DNA of 64,000 nucleotides, taken from JBEDUK01 sp963781595. Lineage in GTDB: Bacteria > Actinomycetota > UBA4738. Both the position numbers and the translations under genes were made by a program. This document shows, piece after piece, positions 9,731 through 18,063 of this stretch. Where the stretch lies: the NCBI GenBank assembly GCA_963781595.1, contig CAWAGG010000006.1, positions 2,170,001 through 2,234,000 of the forward strand. Direction: 5' to 3'. Each line of letters opens with the position of its first letter. The first letter of the stretch is position 1. The notes beneath the pieces are model-generated. The model had not been told where the DNA came from, did no database searches, and saw only the letters and a list, made by a program, of their open reading frames with translations.

Positions 9731-10621
9731 TCAACCCGATGGGGTTGGGCCGTCCATGAACGCGGTGGAGTGATCGGCGACCCACTGGCGGAACGACCGC
9801 GGCGCCGATCCGAGGATGTCGAACACCGAAGAGGTGATGAACGCCGGCCTTCCGATGGTTGCGCCCCACGCGGCGAGCAGCATGTCCACGACCGGGCGCG
9901 GCCAGCTCCCCTCCGTCTCGCTTCGAAACTCGTCCGGCGACAGCTCCTCGAACGTGATCCGGCGCCCCACGACGTTACCGATGATGCTCACCTGCTCTGC
10001 CTGACTCAATGACTCGGGGCCCGTGAGGACGTAGTCGCCTCCAGCATGTCCGTCCTGATACAGGGTCCGCGCCGCGACGGCTGCCACGTCGCGGTCATCG
10101 ACGGGTGCCGTCTCGGCAGCGCCGTACGGCCACCGCACGACACCGTCGGCGCGGATCGCGGACGCCCACCAGAGCGACGCGTTCGACGCGAACACCCCCG
10201 GCCGGATGATCGTCGACTCGAGCCCGGCGGCCGCGATGAGCCGCTCGATATCGGCGTAGAGCACCGCCATCGGGTTCGGCTGCTGGAAGAAAGGGTGCGG
10301 GGTTCGGTGCGGTGCTGAGAGGAACACGACTCGCCGCGCGTAGGTTGCGAGACGCTCGACCACTGCCGGGGCAGTCGTCGGCGGGGCGGTCCAGACGAGG
10401 AAGACGGCACCGACACCTCGCAGTCCTGCGTCGAGCGATCCCGGCACGGTGATGTCGCCGGTGACGACTTCGACGTTCGCCGGCAGCGTCGGCGCCGCCT
10501 CGGAGCGATGCGTGAGGGCGCGGACCGGCACGCCCGCGTCGATGAGGAGGTCGACCACGACGCGCCCAACCCGGCCGGTCGCTCCGGTGACGAGCACCGG
10601 AAGCACCGGTGTCCGTGTCAT
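9731..10621 (-). CDS. NmrA/SDR-family NAD(P)-binding protein
   Basis: A 296-aa Rossmann-fold protein. The N-terminal VLVTGATGRVGR is the dinucleotide-binding loop, followed by VEVVTGDITVPGSL and STIIRPGVFASN. There is no classical YxxxK active site of SDRs, and the overall arrangement fits atypical SDRs of the NmrA/NAD(P)H-azoreductase (YtfG-like) type. Such proteins act as quinone or other small-molecule reductases or as redox-sensing regulators; the substrate here cannot be told. It stands alone, convergent with the TIR gene and followed on its 5' side by tRNA-Leu, in what looks like an accessory stretch. Confidence 0.8.
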   Translation of the reverse strand: MTRTPVLPVLVTGATGRVGRVVVDLLIDAGVPVRALTHRSEAAPTLPANVEVVTGDITVPGSLDAGLRGVGAVFLVWTAPPTTAPAVVERLATYARRVVFLSAPHRTPHPFFQQPNPMAVLYADIERLIAAAGLESTIIRPGVFASNASLWWASAIRADGVVRWPYGAAETAPVDDRDVAAVAARTLYQDGHAGGDYVLTGPESLSQAEQVSIIGNVVGRRITFEELSPDEFRSETEGSWPRPVVDMLLAAWGATIGRPAFITSSVFDILGSAPRSFRQWVADHSTAFMDGPTPSG

Positions 10622-10801
10622 GAGGACGTCACCCCGCCGGGGATGTCATCCACAGGTCTCGATCATCGCTCGTCTCCGCTTGTCGTTCACCCAGGTCCGA
10701 AGCTCCGGCATCGGCACCGCGTCTCGGCTCGCCTCAGCGATGTCGGGTATGGAGGTTCGAGCGCCGACGGGCCGGGTCGCATCGCCGCACGTGAGACGTA
10801 G

Positions 10802-10885
10802 TGCCGGGAGAGGGGGTCGAACCCTCACGCCCTCGCGGGCACCGGATTTTGAGTCCGGCGCGTCTGCCAGTTCCGCCATCCCGGC
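10802..10885 (-). tRNA. tRNA-Leu (anticodon CAA)
   Basis: Reading the reverse strand, an acceptor stem GCCGGGA pairs with TCCCGGC, followed by discriminator A. The D-arm region is TGGCGGAACTGGCAGA, the anticodon stem-loop is CCGGA-CTCAAAA-TCCGG with anticodon CAA, the class II variable arm is long, and the T-arm is GAGGG-TTCGACC-CCCTC. It decodes UUG. The 3' CCA is not encoded. About 84 nt, standard for tRNA-Leu. Confidence 0.96.
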
Positions 10886-10974
10886 GTACTACCCCTGACC
10901 TGCGGAGATGCTCTCTCAGGCTACTACGGTTGGACCCCACGCTCGCGTTCCTCACCACGGACCCTGAGTCCGTA

Positions 10975-11066
10975 TCCGGGGGACTCGGGGAACGAGTGGG
11001 TGCGGGTTGCGTCGGATCAGGAGGCGAGGCGAGAGCCGGCGCCACTGCCGGTTCTGCCATCCCTGC
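10975..11066 (-). pseudogene. Decayed tRNA-Leu copy
   Basis: About 180 bp 5' of the intact tRNA-Leu lies a second sequence with the same order of elements. GCAGGGATGGCAGAACCGGCAG matches the tRNA 5' half at most positions. The ~30 bp leader before it (TCTGACCTGGGGAGAT) also matches the leader of the intact gene (CCTGACCTGCGGAGAT). The aligned 5' half plus leader is about 75% identical over 55 bp by hand count. The anticodon stem, T-arm and 3' acceptor strand no longer pair, so it cannot be a working tRNA. It looks like an old tandem duplication that decayed. The rest of the 400-bp gap between the tRNA and the diguanylate cyclase holds nothing else I can recognise. Confidence 0.5.
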
Positions 11067-11285
11067 TAGGTACCTCTGACCTGGGGAGATACACTCCGGT
11101 CCAGGAAGCCCGCGAACCCGCCGCCGGACGCGAAGCGCGAGCCGCGGCCCCGAGCCACCATGAGGCCGGTGGTTCACGGTATCGATCGGACCGGCCGAGG
11201 TTGCCGACCGGGTCGACGATGGCAGGACGGATCGCGGGCACGCGGCACGAGCCGCGATCGAACGGAGTGCGGGGGCTTGTCGGGC

Positions 11286-12281
11286 ATGCGGCGAGTGGAC
11301 GGCGGGTCGAACGGCGAGCACGGGTCGGAGCCTGGCGCGTCGCCGTCACGGCGAGGTCCTCGCTGGGCCTGGCTCGACCCGCGCACGTCGGAGCCGAGCA
11401 TGTCGTGGTGGGGGGCGATGTCGATCGGTCTGGCGCTCGTCGTGTTGGTGACGATCGCCGACTACGCGCTCGGTCCGACCGTCACCCTGCCGATCCTGTA
11501 CGTCCTCCCCGTGGCGCTGGTTGCCTGGCTCGGCAGCGCCTCGGTCGGCCTCGTGATCGCGCTCGCCGCCTCCCTGGCCTCCCTGGCCAGCGACGTCTCG
11601 CTCAATCGGGGGAACCCGGCCGCGATCGCGGTCAGCGCCGTAGCTCGTGCGTGGATCTACGTCCTGATCGTCCTGCTGCTCTCGTCCCTCAAGGCCTCGT
11701 GGCAGCGCGAGCGTCTGCTCGCGAGGCGCGACGAGCTCACGGGGATCGCGAACCGGCGGGAGTTCTTCGAGGCCGCCGAGCGCGAGCTGGTCCGTTCCCG
11801 GCGGACGGATGCTCCGATGACGGTCCTCTACCTCGACATCGACGACTTCAAGAGGGTGAACGACCTCTACGGTCACGCGGTCGGCGACGAGGTGCTGCGG
11901 TGCGTCGCATCCACCCTGACGGTCGAGACTCGCGCCAGCGACTTCGTGGCGAGGCTGGGCGGGGATGAGTTCGTCATCCTGACGGTCGATCCCTCATCGG
12001 ACGGTACGCGCCGTCTGACCGAGCGGATCGGGGACGCGATGGCGGCGGCGTTCGATGCCCGTCACTGGGACGTGACGATCAGCGTCGGGGCCACCACCTT
12101 CGTGCGACCGCCGGTGTCGGTGGACGCGATGCTCGGTCACGCGGACCGCACGATGTACGGCGTCAAGCGGAGCGGGAAGCGGGCGGTCGTTCACGAGGTG
12201 CTGGGTGACGAACCTGGGCCGGCGGGGCGCACGCGTGGACCGGCCCCGAGGAGACGCGAGCGGGCACCGGACCCGCCGTGA
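11286..12281 (+). CDS. Membrane diguanylate cyclase (GGDEF)
   Basis: About 331 aa. The N-terminal part has four to five hydrophobic segments (e.g. MSIGLALVVLVTIADY, LPILYVLPVALVAWL, WIYVLIVLLLSSL), followed by a short linker and a GGDEF domain starting at RRDELTGIANRREF. The active-site loop is RLGGDEF near residue 224. The product-inhibition I-site RxxD is present five residues upstream (RASD), so both catalysis of cyclic di-GMP synthesis and feedback inhibition are expected. ATG 11286 is chosen. ATG 11400 (MSWWGAM), which has GGAG seven bases upstream, is a good alternative that removes a disordered lead. No EAL domain and no sensor with a recognisable ligand are seen. The 314 bp after it contain only the leader of the next gene. 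Confidence 0.88.
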   Translation: MRRVDGGSNGEHGSEPGASPSRRGPRWAWLDPRTSEPSMSWWGAMSIGLALVVLVTIADYALGPTVTLPILYVLPVALVAWLGSASVGLVIALAASLASLASDVSLNRGNPAAIAVSAVARAWIYVLIVLLLSSLKASWQRERLLARRDELTGIANRREFFEAAERELVRSRRTDAPMTVLYLDIDDFKRVNDLYGHAVGDEVLRCVASTLTVETRASDFVARLGGDEFVILTVDPSSDGTRRLTERIGDAMAAAFDARHWDVTISVGATTFVRPPVSVDAMLGHADRTMYGVKRSGKRAVVHEVLGDEPGPAGRTRGPAPRRRERAPDPP

Positions 12282-12381
12282 TATCCGAGCCTTCGGCGAG
12301 GAGACCACGAGGGCGACGGATGTCGGAACGCAGCCCCGCCGTCGCGTCTTCCGGTTCCGCCATGGCGCCGTTCGCTTGGGG

Positions 12382-12387
12382 TAGTGT
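12382..12387 (+). promoter_or_regulatory. Possible -10 box for the liv operon
   Basis: TAGTGT lies in the 314-bp gap between the GGDEF gene and the SBP, about 200 bp ahead of the SBP start. If used, the operon has a long 5' leader ending in a strong ribosome site (GGAAGGAGGGAG). No -35 is clear and I see no known riboswitch. Weak call. Confidence 0.25.
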
Positions 12388-12595
12388 TACGCGCGCCCGC
12401 GGGCGATGGAACCCTGATGGATCGACGAACAAGCCCGTTCCACCGGTGCGGGCGTACAACTCGGGGAGGTACGTCGGGAAGCGACGGGGGGTCGGGCGAG
12501 CCGGGTCGCGAGCGGGTGGCGCCGAGCCGCTCCATGTGATACACGACAGTCCGATCCGTCGCATGAGAGCAAGGGGAAGGGAAGGAGGGAGCGGT

Positions 12596-13801
12596 TTGCT
12601 GACGAAACGCACGGTACGCGTGCTGTCCGTCATGGCCGTGCTCGTGGTCCTTGGTGCCGCGTGCAGCAAGAAGACCGAGTCCGGCGGGGCGGCCACCACG
12701 AGCGGTGGCAAGAAGGCGGTGAAGATCGCCTACATGGGTGCCCTCACCGGGGACGCGGCGCAGCTCGTCATCCCGGGATACCAGGCAGCCCAGCTGGCCG
12801 CCGATGAGGCGAACCAAGGCAAGTTCGGCGACCTTCCGGTGACGATCACGATCGTCGGCGAGGACACCCAGGGCAGCCCCGACCAGGCGCCCGCGGTGGC
12901 AGACAAGATCGTGAACGACCCGTCGTTCGTCGCGGTCGTCGGCCCGGCGTTCTCGGGTGAGTCGAACGCAGCGGGCGGCAAGCTCGACGCGGCCGGCCTC
13001 CCGTTCGTCACGCCGTCGGCCACGAACCCGACGGTCGCGGAGAACGGATGGACGCACTGGTTCCGCGGGGTCGGCAACGACAACTCGCAGGGACCGGCGG
13101 CTGCGGCCTACATCGCCCAGAAGCTCGACCCGAGCTGCGTCGTCGTCGCCAGCGACGACAGCACCTACGGCGAGGGTCTCGCGGACATCGTCGACCAGAC
13201 GCTGACCGGGCAGAGCATCAAGGTCAACTCGCAGAAGGGCGCGGTGCACACGGGGCAGAAGGACTTCCCGGCGCTCGTGACGAAGATCAAGAGCTCGGGC
13301 TGCAACGTGATCTTCTACGGCGGGTACTCGCCCGAGGCAGGTCCGCTCCGTAGCCAGCTCACGCAGGCTGGCGTGACGGCCATCATGGTCACTGGTGACG
13401 GCGTCAAGGACGACACGTTCCTGCAGGGTGCCGGCGCCTCCGGTGACCAAACGGTCGCGGCATGCCCGTGCGCCGATATCTCGTCGTCGACCGATTCCGC
13501 CGCCACATCGTTCATCAGCGACTACACGGCGAAGTACGGCTCCCCGCCGGGCATCTACGCGCCCGAGGCGTGGGACATCATGCAGATCTACATCGCTGCG
13601 TTCAAGGCTGGGAAGACGACCCCCGCCACGATCACCGAGTTCGTGAGCGGTCTGAACGGGTTCGCAGGGCTGACGAAGAGCTTCACGTTCCAGCCCAGCG
13701 GCGAGCTGGATCCGCACTCCGTCTCGATCTACTTCTACCAGGACGTGAGCGCCGTGTGGAACTTCCTCGGGCGTTCGGACGAGATCCTGCAGGGGACGTA
13801 G
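12596..13801 (+). CDS. Branched-chain amino-acid ABC transporter substrate-binding lipoprotein
   Basis: A 401-aa LivJ/LivK-type (periplasmic-binding fold type I) protein. The signal peptide RTVRVLSVMAVLVVLGAAC ends in a lipobox-like LGAAC, so the mature protein would be attached by lipid at Cys21. The body begins VKIAYMGALTGDAAQL, the usual first strand of the family, with later VVGPAFSGES, TPSATNP and WFRGVGND. TTG 12596 is chosen because GGAGG lies 8 nt upstream and the signal peptide follows directly. It heads an operon with LivH, LivM, LivG and LivF. The ligand is probably a branched-chain or other hydrophobic amino acid or amide; specificity within this family varies. Confidence 0.9.
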   Translation: MLTKRTVRVLSVMAVLVVLGAACSKKTESGGAATTSGGKKAVKIAYMGALTGDAAQLVIPGYQAAQLAADEANQGKFGDLPVTITIVGEDTQGSPDQAPAVADKIVNDPSFVAVVGPAFSGESNAAGGKLDAAGLPFVTPSATNPTVAENGWTHWFRGVGNDNSQGPAAAAYIAQKLDPSCVVVASDDSTYGEGLADIVDQTLTGQSIKVNSQKGAVHTGQKDFPALVTKIKSSGCNVIFYGGYSPEAGPLRSQLTQAGVTAIMVTGDGVKDDTFLQGAGASGDQTVAACPCADISSSTDSAATSFISDYTAKYGSPPGIYAPEAWDIMQIYIAAFKAGKTTPATITEFVSGLNGFAGLTKSFTFQPSGELDPHSVSIYFYQDVSAVWNFLGRSDEILQGT

Positions 13802-13830
13802 TCGAGGAGGAGCAGGGGGAACGATCGAAC

Positions 13831-13860
13831 GGGGCGGGTCCACTCCGGTGGGCCCGCCCC
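13831..13860 (+). terminator. Strong hairpin between liv SBP and permease genes
   Basis: A 13-bp stem, GGGGCGGGTCCAC with GTGGGCCCGCCCC (one G-U pair), closed by a TCCG tetraloop. UNCG-type loops are unusually stable. No T-run follows, so it is more likely a partial terminator or an mRNA 3'-end stabiliser than a full stop. It sits 29 nt after the SBP gene and 48 nt before livH, which fits higher expression of the binding protein than of the membrane parts. Confidence 0.65.
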
Positions 13861-13908
13861 ACTCGATGATGCGGCCGTTCTGACGCCTCATGGCAGGGCG
13901 AGGGGACC

Positions 13909-15027
13909 GTGGCGACGACCCAGCTGAAGTCCGAGAGCCGACCGCGATGGTGGACGCGACCCCAGGCGGTGGGCGGGGCCGTCGCGCTCATCGCCGTCGG
14001 TGTCCTCCTGGTCATGGGGATCCGGTCCGGCGTCTGCGAGCAGAGCCTCACCGCCTGGGTCTCCTTGTTCATCACGGGCCTGCGCCTCGGAGCGCTCTAC
14101 GCGATGGTGGCGCTCGGCTACACGATGGTCTACGGCGTCCTTCAGCTGATCAACTTCGCGCACTCCGAGGTCTTCATGATCGGGTCGTTCGCTGGGCTCT
14201 ACGCGATGTCGAAGATCTTCGGGATCGGTAGTCACAACGTTTCGAACGGCGTCGGTGGCCTCGAGCTGATCCTCGTGCTCGCCGTCGGCCTGGTGCTCGC
14301 CGCGCTCGCAGCCGGTGCCGTGGCGGTCGGCCTCGAGCGGGTCGCGTACCGGCCGCTCCGCCGGCGCGGCGTGTCACGGCTGAACTACCTGATCACCGCC
14401 ATCGGCGCGTCGCTGTTCCTGTCGAACCTGTTCTTCCTGATGGACGGGAAGAAGCACCTCGGGCTGCCGTTCGTGTGGCCGAACATCGCGGGCGCGTCGC
14501 CGGTGCTGTACCCGAACGTGATGAACCCGGAGACCGCGTTCACGATCTTCGGCGTCTCGATCAAGAACACCGACCTGCTCGTGTTCGGCATCTCCATCGC
14601 GATGCTGGTCGCACTCGATCTGTTCGTGCGCCGAACCCGCGCCGGAAAGGGGATCCGGGCAGTCGCGGAGGACCCGGAGACGGCGCTCCTGATGGGCGTC
14701 GACGTCGACCGGATCATCGTCATGACGTTCTTCATCGGCGGCCTGATGGCCGGTGCGGCCGGGTTGCTCTACGGGCTCTACATCGCGCAGGCCCAGTTCA
14801 ACATGGGGTTCATCCCGGGGATCAAGGCATTCACCGCGGCCGTGCTGGGCGGCATCGGGAACATCCGAGGGGCGATGCTGGGCGGCCTCGTGCTGGGCGT
14901 GGCCGAGAACGTCGGCGTCGCGTGCATCGGGATCCGGTGGCAGCAGGTGATCGCGTTCATCGTGCTGGTCGGCGTGCTGATGTTCCGGCCGACCGGGATC
15001 CTCGGCGAGCAGGTCGGGAAGGGCTGA
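13909..15027 (+). CDS. livH: Branched-chain amino-acid ABC permease LivH
   Basis: A 372-aa inner-membrane permease. It has about eight hydrophobic segments and the family signatures LRLGALYAMVALGYTMVYGVLQLINFAH and, in the ATPase-contact loop, RRTRAGKGIRAVAEDPETALLMGVDVDR. The C-terminal FIPGIKAFTAAVLGGIGNIRGAMLGG is also typical. GTG 13909 is the first start in frame after the hairpin. It ends 3 nt before livM. It forms the channel with LivM, powered by LivG and LivF. Confidence 0.95.
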   Translation: MATTQLKSESRPRWWTRPQAVGGAVALIAVGVLLVMGIRSGVCEQSLTAWVSLFITGLRLGALYAMVALGYTMVYGVLQLINFAHSEVFMIGSFAGLYAMSKIFGIGSHNVSNGVGGLELILVLAVGLVLAALAAGAVAVGLERVAYRPLRRRGVSRLNYLITAIGASLFLSNLFFLMDGKKHLGLPFVWPNIAGASPVLYPNVMNPETAFTIFGVSIKNTDLLVFGISIAMLVALDLFVRRTRAGKGIRAVAEDPETALLMGVDVDRIIVMTFFIGGLMAGAAGLLYGLYIAQAQFNMGFIPGIKAFTAAVLGGIGNIRGAMLGGLVLGVAENVGVACIGIRWQQVIAFIVLVGVLMFRPTGILGEQVGKG

Positions 15028-15030
15028 GCC

Positions 15031-16290
15031 GTGTCGGACGAATTCGATAGCCAGCTCGAGGTCGTCGAGGAGGCGTCGGCTGCCGAGACGCCGGGTCCCC
15101 GCGACAGGGGACCGCGATCCGCGTACCGCCGGGCGACGCAGCCGATCCGGGACGGGCTCGGGGCCGTGCGGACCTGGTACGACCACGCGCCGAAGGCGGT
15201 GCAGACATCGGTGATCCTGGCCGTCATCGCCTTGGCCGCCCTGCTGCCACAGATCCTGCCGTACTTGACGGCGCAGGCGAGCTACTGGACGTTCATCCTG
15301 ACGAAGATCGGCACGGCTGCGCTCCTCGCGCTGGGCCTGAACGTCGTGGTCGGGTTCGCTGGACTGCTCGACCTCGGGTACGTCGCGTTCTTCGCGGTCG
15401 GTGCGTACTCCTTCGCGATCCTCTCGGGAGCGGCGAAGTTCGCCGTCGTCCAGTACGAGGTGTCCTCCGGCAAGGTCCACGGCATCAGCGCGCTCGATTA
15501 CCTGCCGAGATGGCGGCCGATCTTCTGGTTGATCTTCGTCGCGGCGATCGCGATCGCGGTGATCGCGGGCATCCTGCTGGGCGCGCCGACGCTGCGGCTA
15601 CGCGGCGATTACCTGGCGATCGTGACGCTCGGGTTCGGCGAGATCGTCCGGGTCACGGCGAACAACTCCGACTCGACCGTGAACGGACCGCGTGGCGTGC
15701 AGAGCATCCCCCACCCGGAGATCCTCGGCTACAAGTTCCTCCTGGCGAACATCCCCTATTACTACCTGCTGCTGGGCATCATCATCATCTGGATCTTCTT
15801 CCTGAGACGCCTGAACGATTCGCGCATCGGCCGCTCGTGGGCGGCGATCCGCGAGGACGAGCTCGCCGCGGCCGCGATGGGGATCCCGACCGTGCGCCTG
15901 AAGCTGATGGCGTTCGCGATCGGGGCCGCGGTTGCGGCGCTCGGCGGGGTCGTGTACGCGGCGCAGGTCGGCTTCATCTCGCCGGATACGTTCTCGTTGT
16001 TCAACGTGTCCTTCGGCTCCGTGACGATCCTGGCGATGGTCGTGATCGGCGGGATGGGCGGGATCGCCGGGCCGATCGTCGGCGCGGCCCTGATCATCTT
16101 CCTCCCGGAGTACTTCCGCTTCCTTCAGGATGGCCGCCTGATGGTCTTCGGCGCCGCGCTGGTGATCGTGATGATCCTGCGGCCGCAGGGCCTGATCCCG
16201 AGCCGCCGGCGCGCCGCCGAGCTGAAGGGCGGGGACGTCCACGACACCACGATGTTCGAGGTCCAGGAGATCGACCGGGGAGGCCACTGA
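15031..16290 (+). CDS. livM: Branched-chain amino-acid ABC permease LivM
   Basis: A 419-aa permease with a hydrophilic N-terminal ~60 residues followed by about ten membrane segments. Signatures are ALGLNVVVGFAGLLDLGYVAFFAVGAY, LRLRGDYLAIVTLGFGEIVR, and the ATPase-contact loop RIGRSWAAIREDELAAAAMGI. Starts with GTG three bases after livH and is followed one base later by livG. The C-terminal tail after the last helix (SRRRAAELKGG...) is charged and cytoplasmic. Confidence 0.95.
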   Translation: MSDEFDSQLEVVEEASAAETPGPRDRGPRSAYRRATQPIRDGLGAVRTWYDHAPKAVQTSVILAVIALAALLPQILPYLTAQASYWTFILTKIGTAALLALGLNVVVGFAGLLDLGYVAFFAVGAYSFAILSGAAKFAVVQYEVSSGKVHGISALDYLPRWRPIFWLIFVAAIAIAVIAGILLGAPTLRLRGDYLAIVTLGFGEIVRVTANNSDSTVNGPRGVQSIPHPEILGYKFLLANIPYYYLLLGIIIIWIFFLRRLNDSRIGRSWAAIREDELAAAAMGIPTVRLKLMAFAIGAAVAALGGVVYAAQVGFISPDTFSLFNVSFGSVTILAMVVIGGMGGIAGPIVGAALIIFLPEYFRFLQDGRLMVFGAALVIVMILRPQGLIPSRRRAAELKGGDVHDTTMFEVQEIDRGGH

Positions 16291-16291
16291 C

Positions 16292-17224
16292 GTGACGGTC
16301 CTCCTGGACGTCGAACACATCAGCAAGGACTTCGGGGGCCTCCGGGCGGTCTCGGACGTCGAGTTCCAGGTCGAAGAGGGCCAGATCTACAGCCTGATCG
16401 GGCCGAACGGGGCGGGCAAGACCACGATGTTCAACCTGATCACGGGGATCTACCCGCCGACGTCGGGGTCGATCCGGTTCAGGGGCGAGGACCTGCTCGG
16501 GGGCGGTGGGCGGGGCAGCCGACGCACCCGCAAGCCGTTCCAGATCACCCGGCTGGGGATCGGGCGAACGTTCCAGAACATCCGGCTGTTCGCCGACATG
16601 AGCGCGCTCGAGAACGTCATGGTCGGCATCGACGCGCACAACAAAGCGGGGGTGGCCGGCGCGATGCTCAAGCCGCCCGCCCAGCGCCGGGAGGAGGACG
16701 CGACCGTGCGCCGGGCGGCCGACCTCCTGCGGTTCGTCGGGATCGAGCGGTACGCGAGCGAGTTGGCGAAGAACCTCGCGTACGGCGACCAGCGCCGCCT
16801 GGAGATCGCCCGCGCGATGGGGACCAGCCCGTCGTTGCTGCTGCTCGACGAACCGGCCGCCGGGATGAACCCGGCCGAGAAGGGCGCGCTGATGCGCCTG
16901 ATCCAGCAGGTCCGCGACCAGGGCATCACCGTGCTCCTGATCGAACACGACATGAAGGTCGTCATGGGGATCTCCGATCGGGTCGCCGTGCTCGACTTCG
17001 GCCAGAAGATCGCCGAGGGACAGCCGACGGACGTGCAGCGCGATCCGAGGGTCATCGAGGCATACCTCGGCAGCGGCGCCGCCGGTGCGGCGTCGATCGG
17101 GAAGGGTGGAGCCGAGTCACGCGCATCGGGCGATGCGGCGGGCGAGCCGACCGAGGGTGGAAGAGCGACCGATGGCGGACAGGCGAGCGACGGTGGACAG
17201 GCGGACGGCGATGGCCCTGCTTGA
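16292..17224 (+). CDS. livG: Branched-chain amino-acid ABC ATPase LivG
   Basis: A 310-aa ATP-binding subunit. Walker A is GPNGAGKTT, the signature region is atypical but recognisable (NLAYGDQRRLEIARAM), Walker B is LLLLDEPAAGMNP, and the switch His is in LLIEHDM. The LivG-specific LGIGRTFQNIRLFADMSALENV is present. After the ATPase fold (ending about residue 263) there is a ~45-residue Gly/Ala/Asp tail with a GGxATDGGQASDGGQAD pattern, which runs across the start of livF. The tail is unusual for LivG and probably disordered. Confidence 0.94.
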   Translation: MTVLLDVEHISKDFGGLRAVSDVEFQVEEGQIYSLIGPNGAGKTTMFNLITGIYPPTSGSIRFRGEDLLGGGGRGSRRTRKPFQITRLGIGRTFQNIRLFADMSALENVMVGIDAHNKAGVAGAMLKPPAQRREEDATVRRAADLLRFVGIERYASELAKNLAYGDQRRLEIARAMGTSPSLLLLDEPAAGMNPAEKGALMRLIQQVRDQGITVLLIEHDMKVVMGISDRVAVLDFGQKIAEGQPTDVQRDPRVIEAYLGSGAAGAASIGKGGAESRASGDAAGEPTEGGRATDGGQASDGGQADGDGPA

Positions 17225-17930
17225 TCTCCTCGACGTCCGCGTCCACTACGGCGGCATCGAGGCCGTCAAGGGCATCTCGCTCACCGTGAACGAAGGCGAG
17301 ATCGTGACCCTGATCGGCGGGAACGGGGCCGGGAAGACCACGACCCTCAAGACGGTCTCGGGGCTCAAGCGACCGTCGAGGGGGTCGATTACCTTCCGCG
17401 GCGAGCGGATCGACTCGGTGCCGGCGCACCGGATCGTGCAGAAGGGGATCGGTCATGCGCCCGAGGGACGACGGATCTTCGGCCGGATGACCGTCCGTGA
17501 GAACCTCGAGATGGGCCTCTACGCGAGCGGTCGCAGCGGGGCGGCGGGGGCATCCGACGCCCTGGAGCGTGTCTACGCCCTGTTCCCGATCCTGAACGAG
17601 CGGAGGGCTCAGCTGGGCGGCACCCTCTCCGGGGGCCAGCAGCAGATGCTCGCGATCGGCCGGGCGCTGATGACGACGCCGACGATCCTGATGCTCGACG
17701 AGCCCTCGATGGGGCTGGCGCCGAACCTCGTGGAGAAGATCTTCGAGATCATCGGCCAGATCAACGCGCAGGGCACCACCGTGCTGCTCATCGAACAGAA
17801 CGCGCACATGGCGTTGTCGATCGCGAGCCGCGGCTACGTGATCGAATCCGGCCGGATCGTCCTCGAGGACGACGCGAGGGCGTTGCTGGGCAACGATCAG
17901 GTGCGCAAGGCCTACCTCGGCGAGGAATGA
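17211..17930 (+). CDS. livF: Branched-chain amino-acid ABC ATPase LivF
   Basis: A 239-aa ATP-binding subunit, partner of LivG. Walker A is GGNGAGKTT, the signature is TLSGGQQQMLAIGRAL, Walker B is ILMLDEPSMGLAPN, and the switch His is replaced by Gln (LLIEQNA) as is normal for LivF. Start ATG 17211 gives the usual MALLDLLDVRVHYGG N-terminus and overlaps livG by 14 nt; ATG 17172 in the same frame is an alternative. Last gene of the liv operon. Confidence 0.94.
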   Translation: MALLDLLDVRVHYGGIEAVKGISLTVNEGEIVTLIGGNGAGKTTTLKTVSGLKRPSRGSITFRGERIDSVPAHRIVQKGIGHAPEGRRIFGRMTVRENLEMGLYASGRSGAAGASDALERVYALFPILNERRAQLGGTLSGGQQQMLAIGRALMTTPTILMLDEPSMGLAPNLVEKIFEIIGQINAQGTTVLLIEQNAHMALSIASRGYVIESGRIVLEDDARALLGNDQVRKAYLGEE

Positions 17931-18029
17931 GACATGGAGCCCTGCAGCTGCGGCAGACGCGCGCGCAGGCACGACGGTCCCGCCCGGCCGGGGGCATCCG
18001 TCCCTGGCCCACGCGATGCCGCAGGCGCG

Positions 18030-18035
18030 TAGGAT
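18030..18035 (+). promoter_or_regulatory. -10 box of the first polar amino-acid ABC operon
   Basis: TAGGAT stands 28 nt before the SBP start; GGGAGG follows just before the ATG, so this operon would have a short normal leader rather than a leaderless mRNA. No clear -35. Confidence 0.4.
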
Positions 18036-18063
18036 ACAGGCCAAAACGGGTCTGGGAGGCTCT

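Noticed and set aside
10646..10879. A 77-aa reverse-strand frame starting MAELADAPDSKSG
   Set aside because: It reads straight through tRNA-Leu. Frames of this MAELADALDSKSG type are a known artefact of tRNA-Leu genes.
10802..11096. An integrative-element attachment site at tRNA-Leu
   Set aside because: The duplicated part is the 5' half and leader, not the 3' end, and no integrase or mobile gene is nearby.
8580..12281. A defence island around the TIR gene
   Set aside because: The neighbours are a lone reductase, a tRNA and a GGDEF protein; no known defence partner is present.
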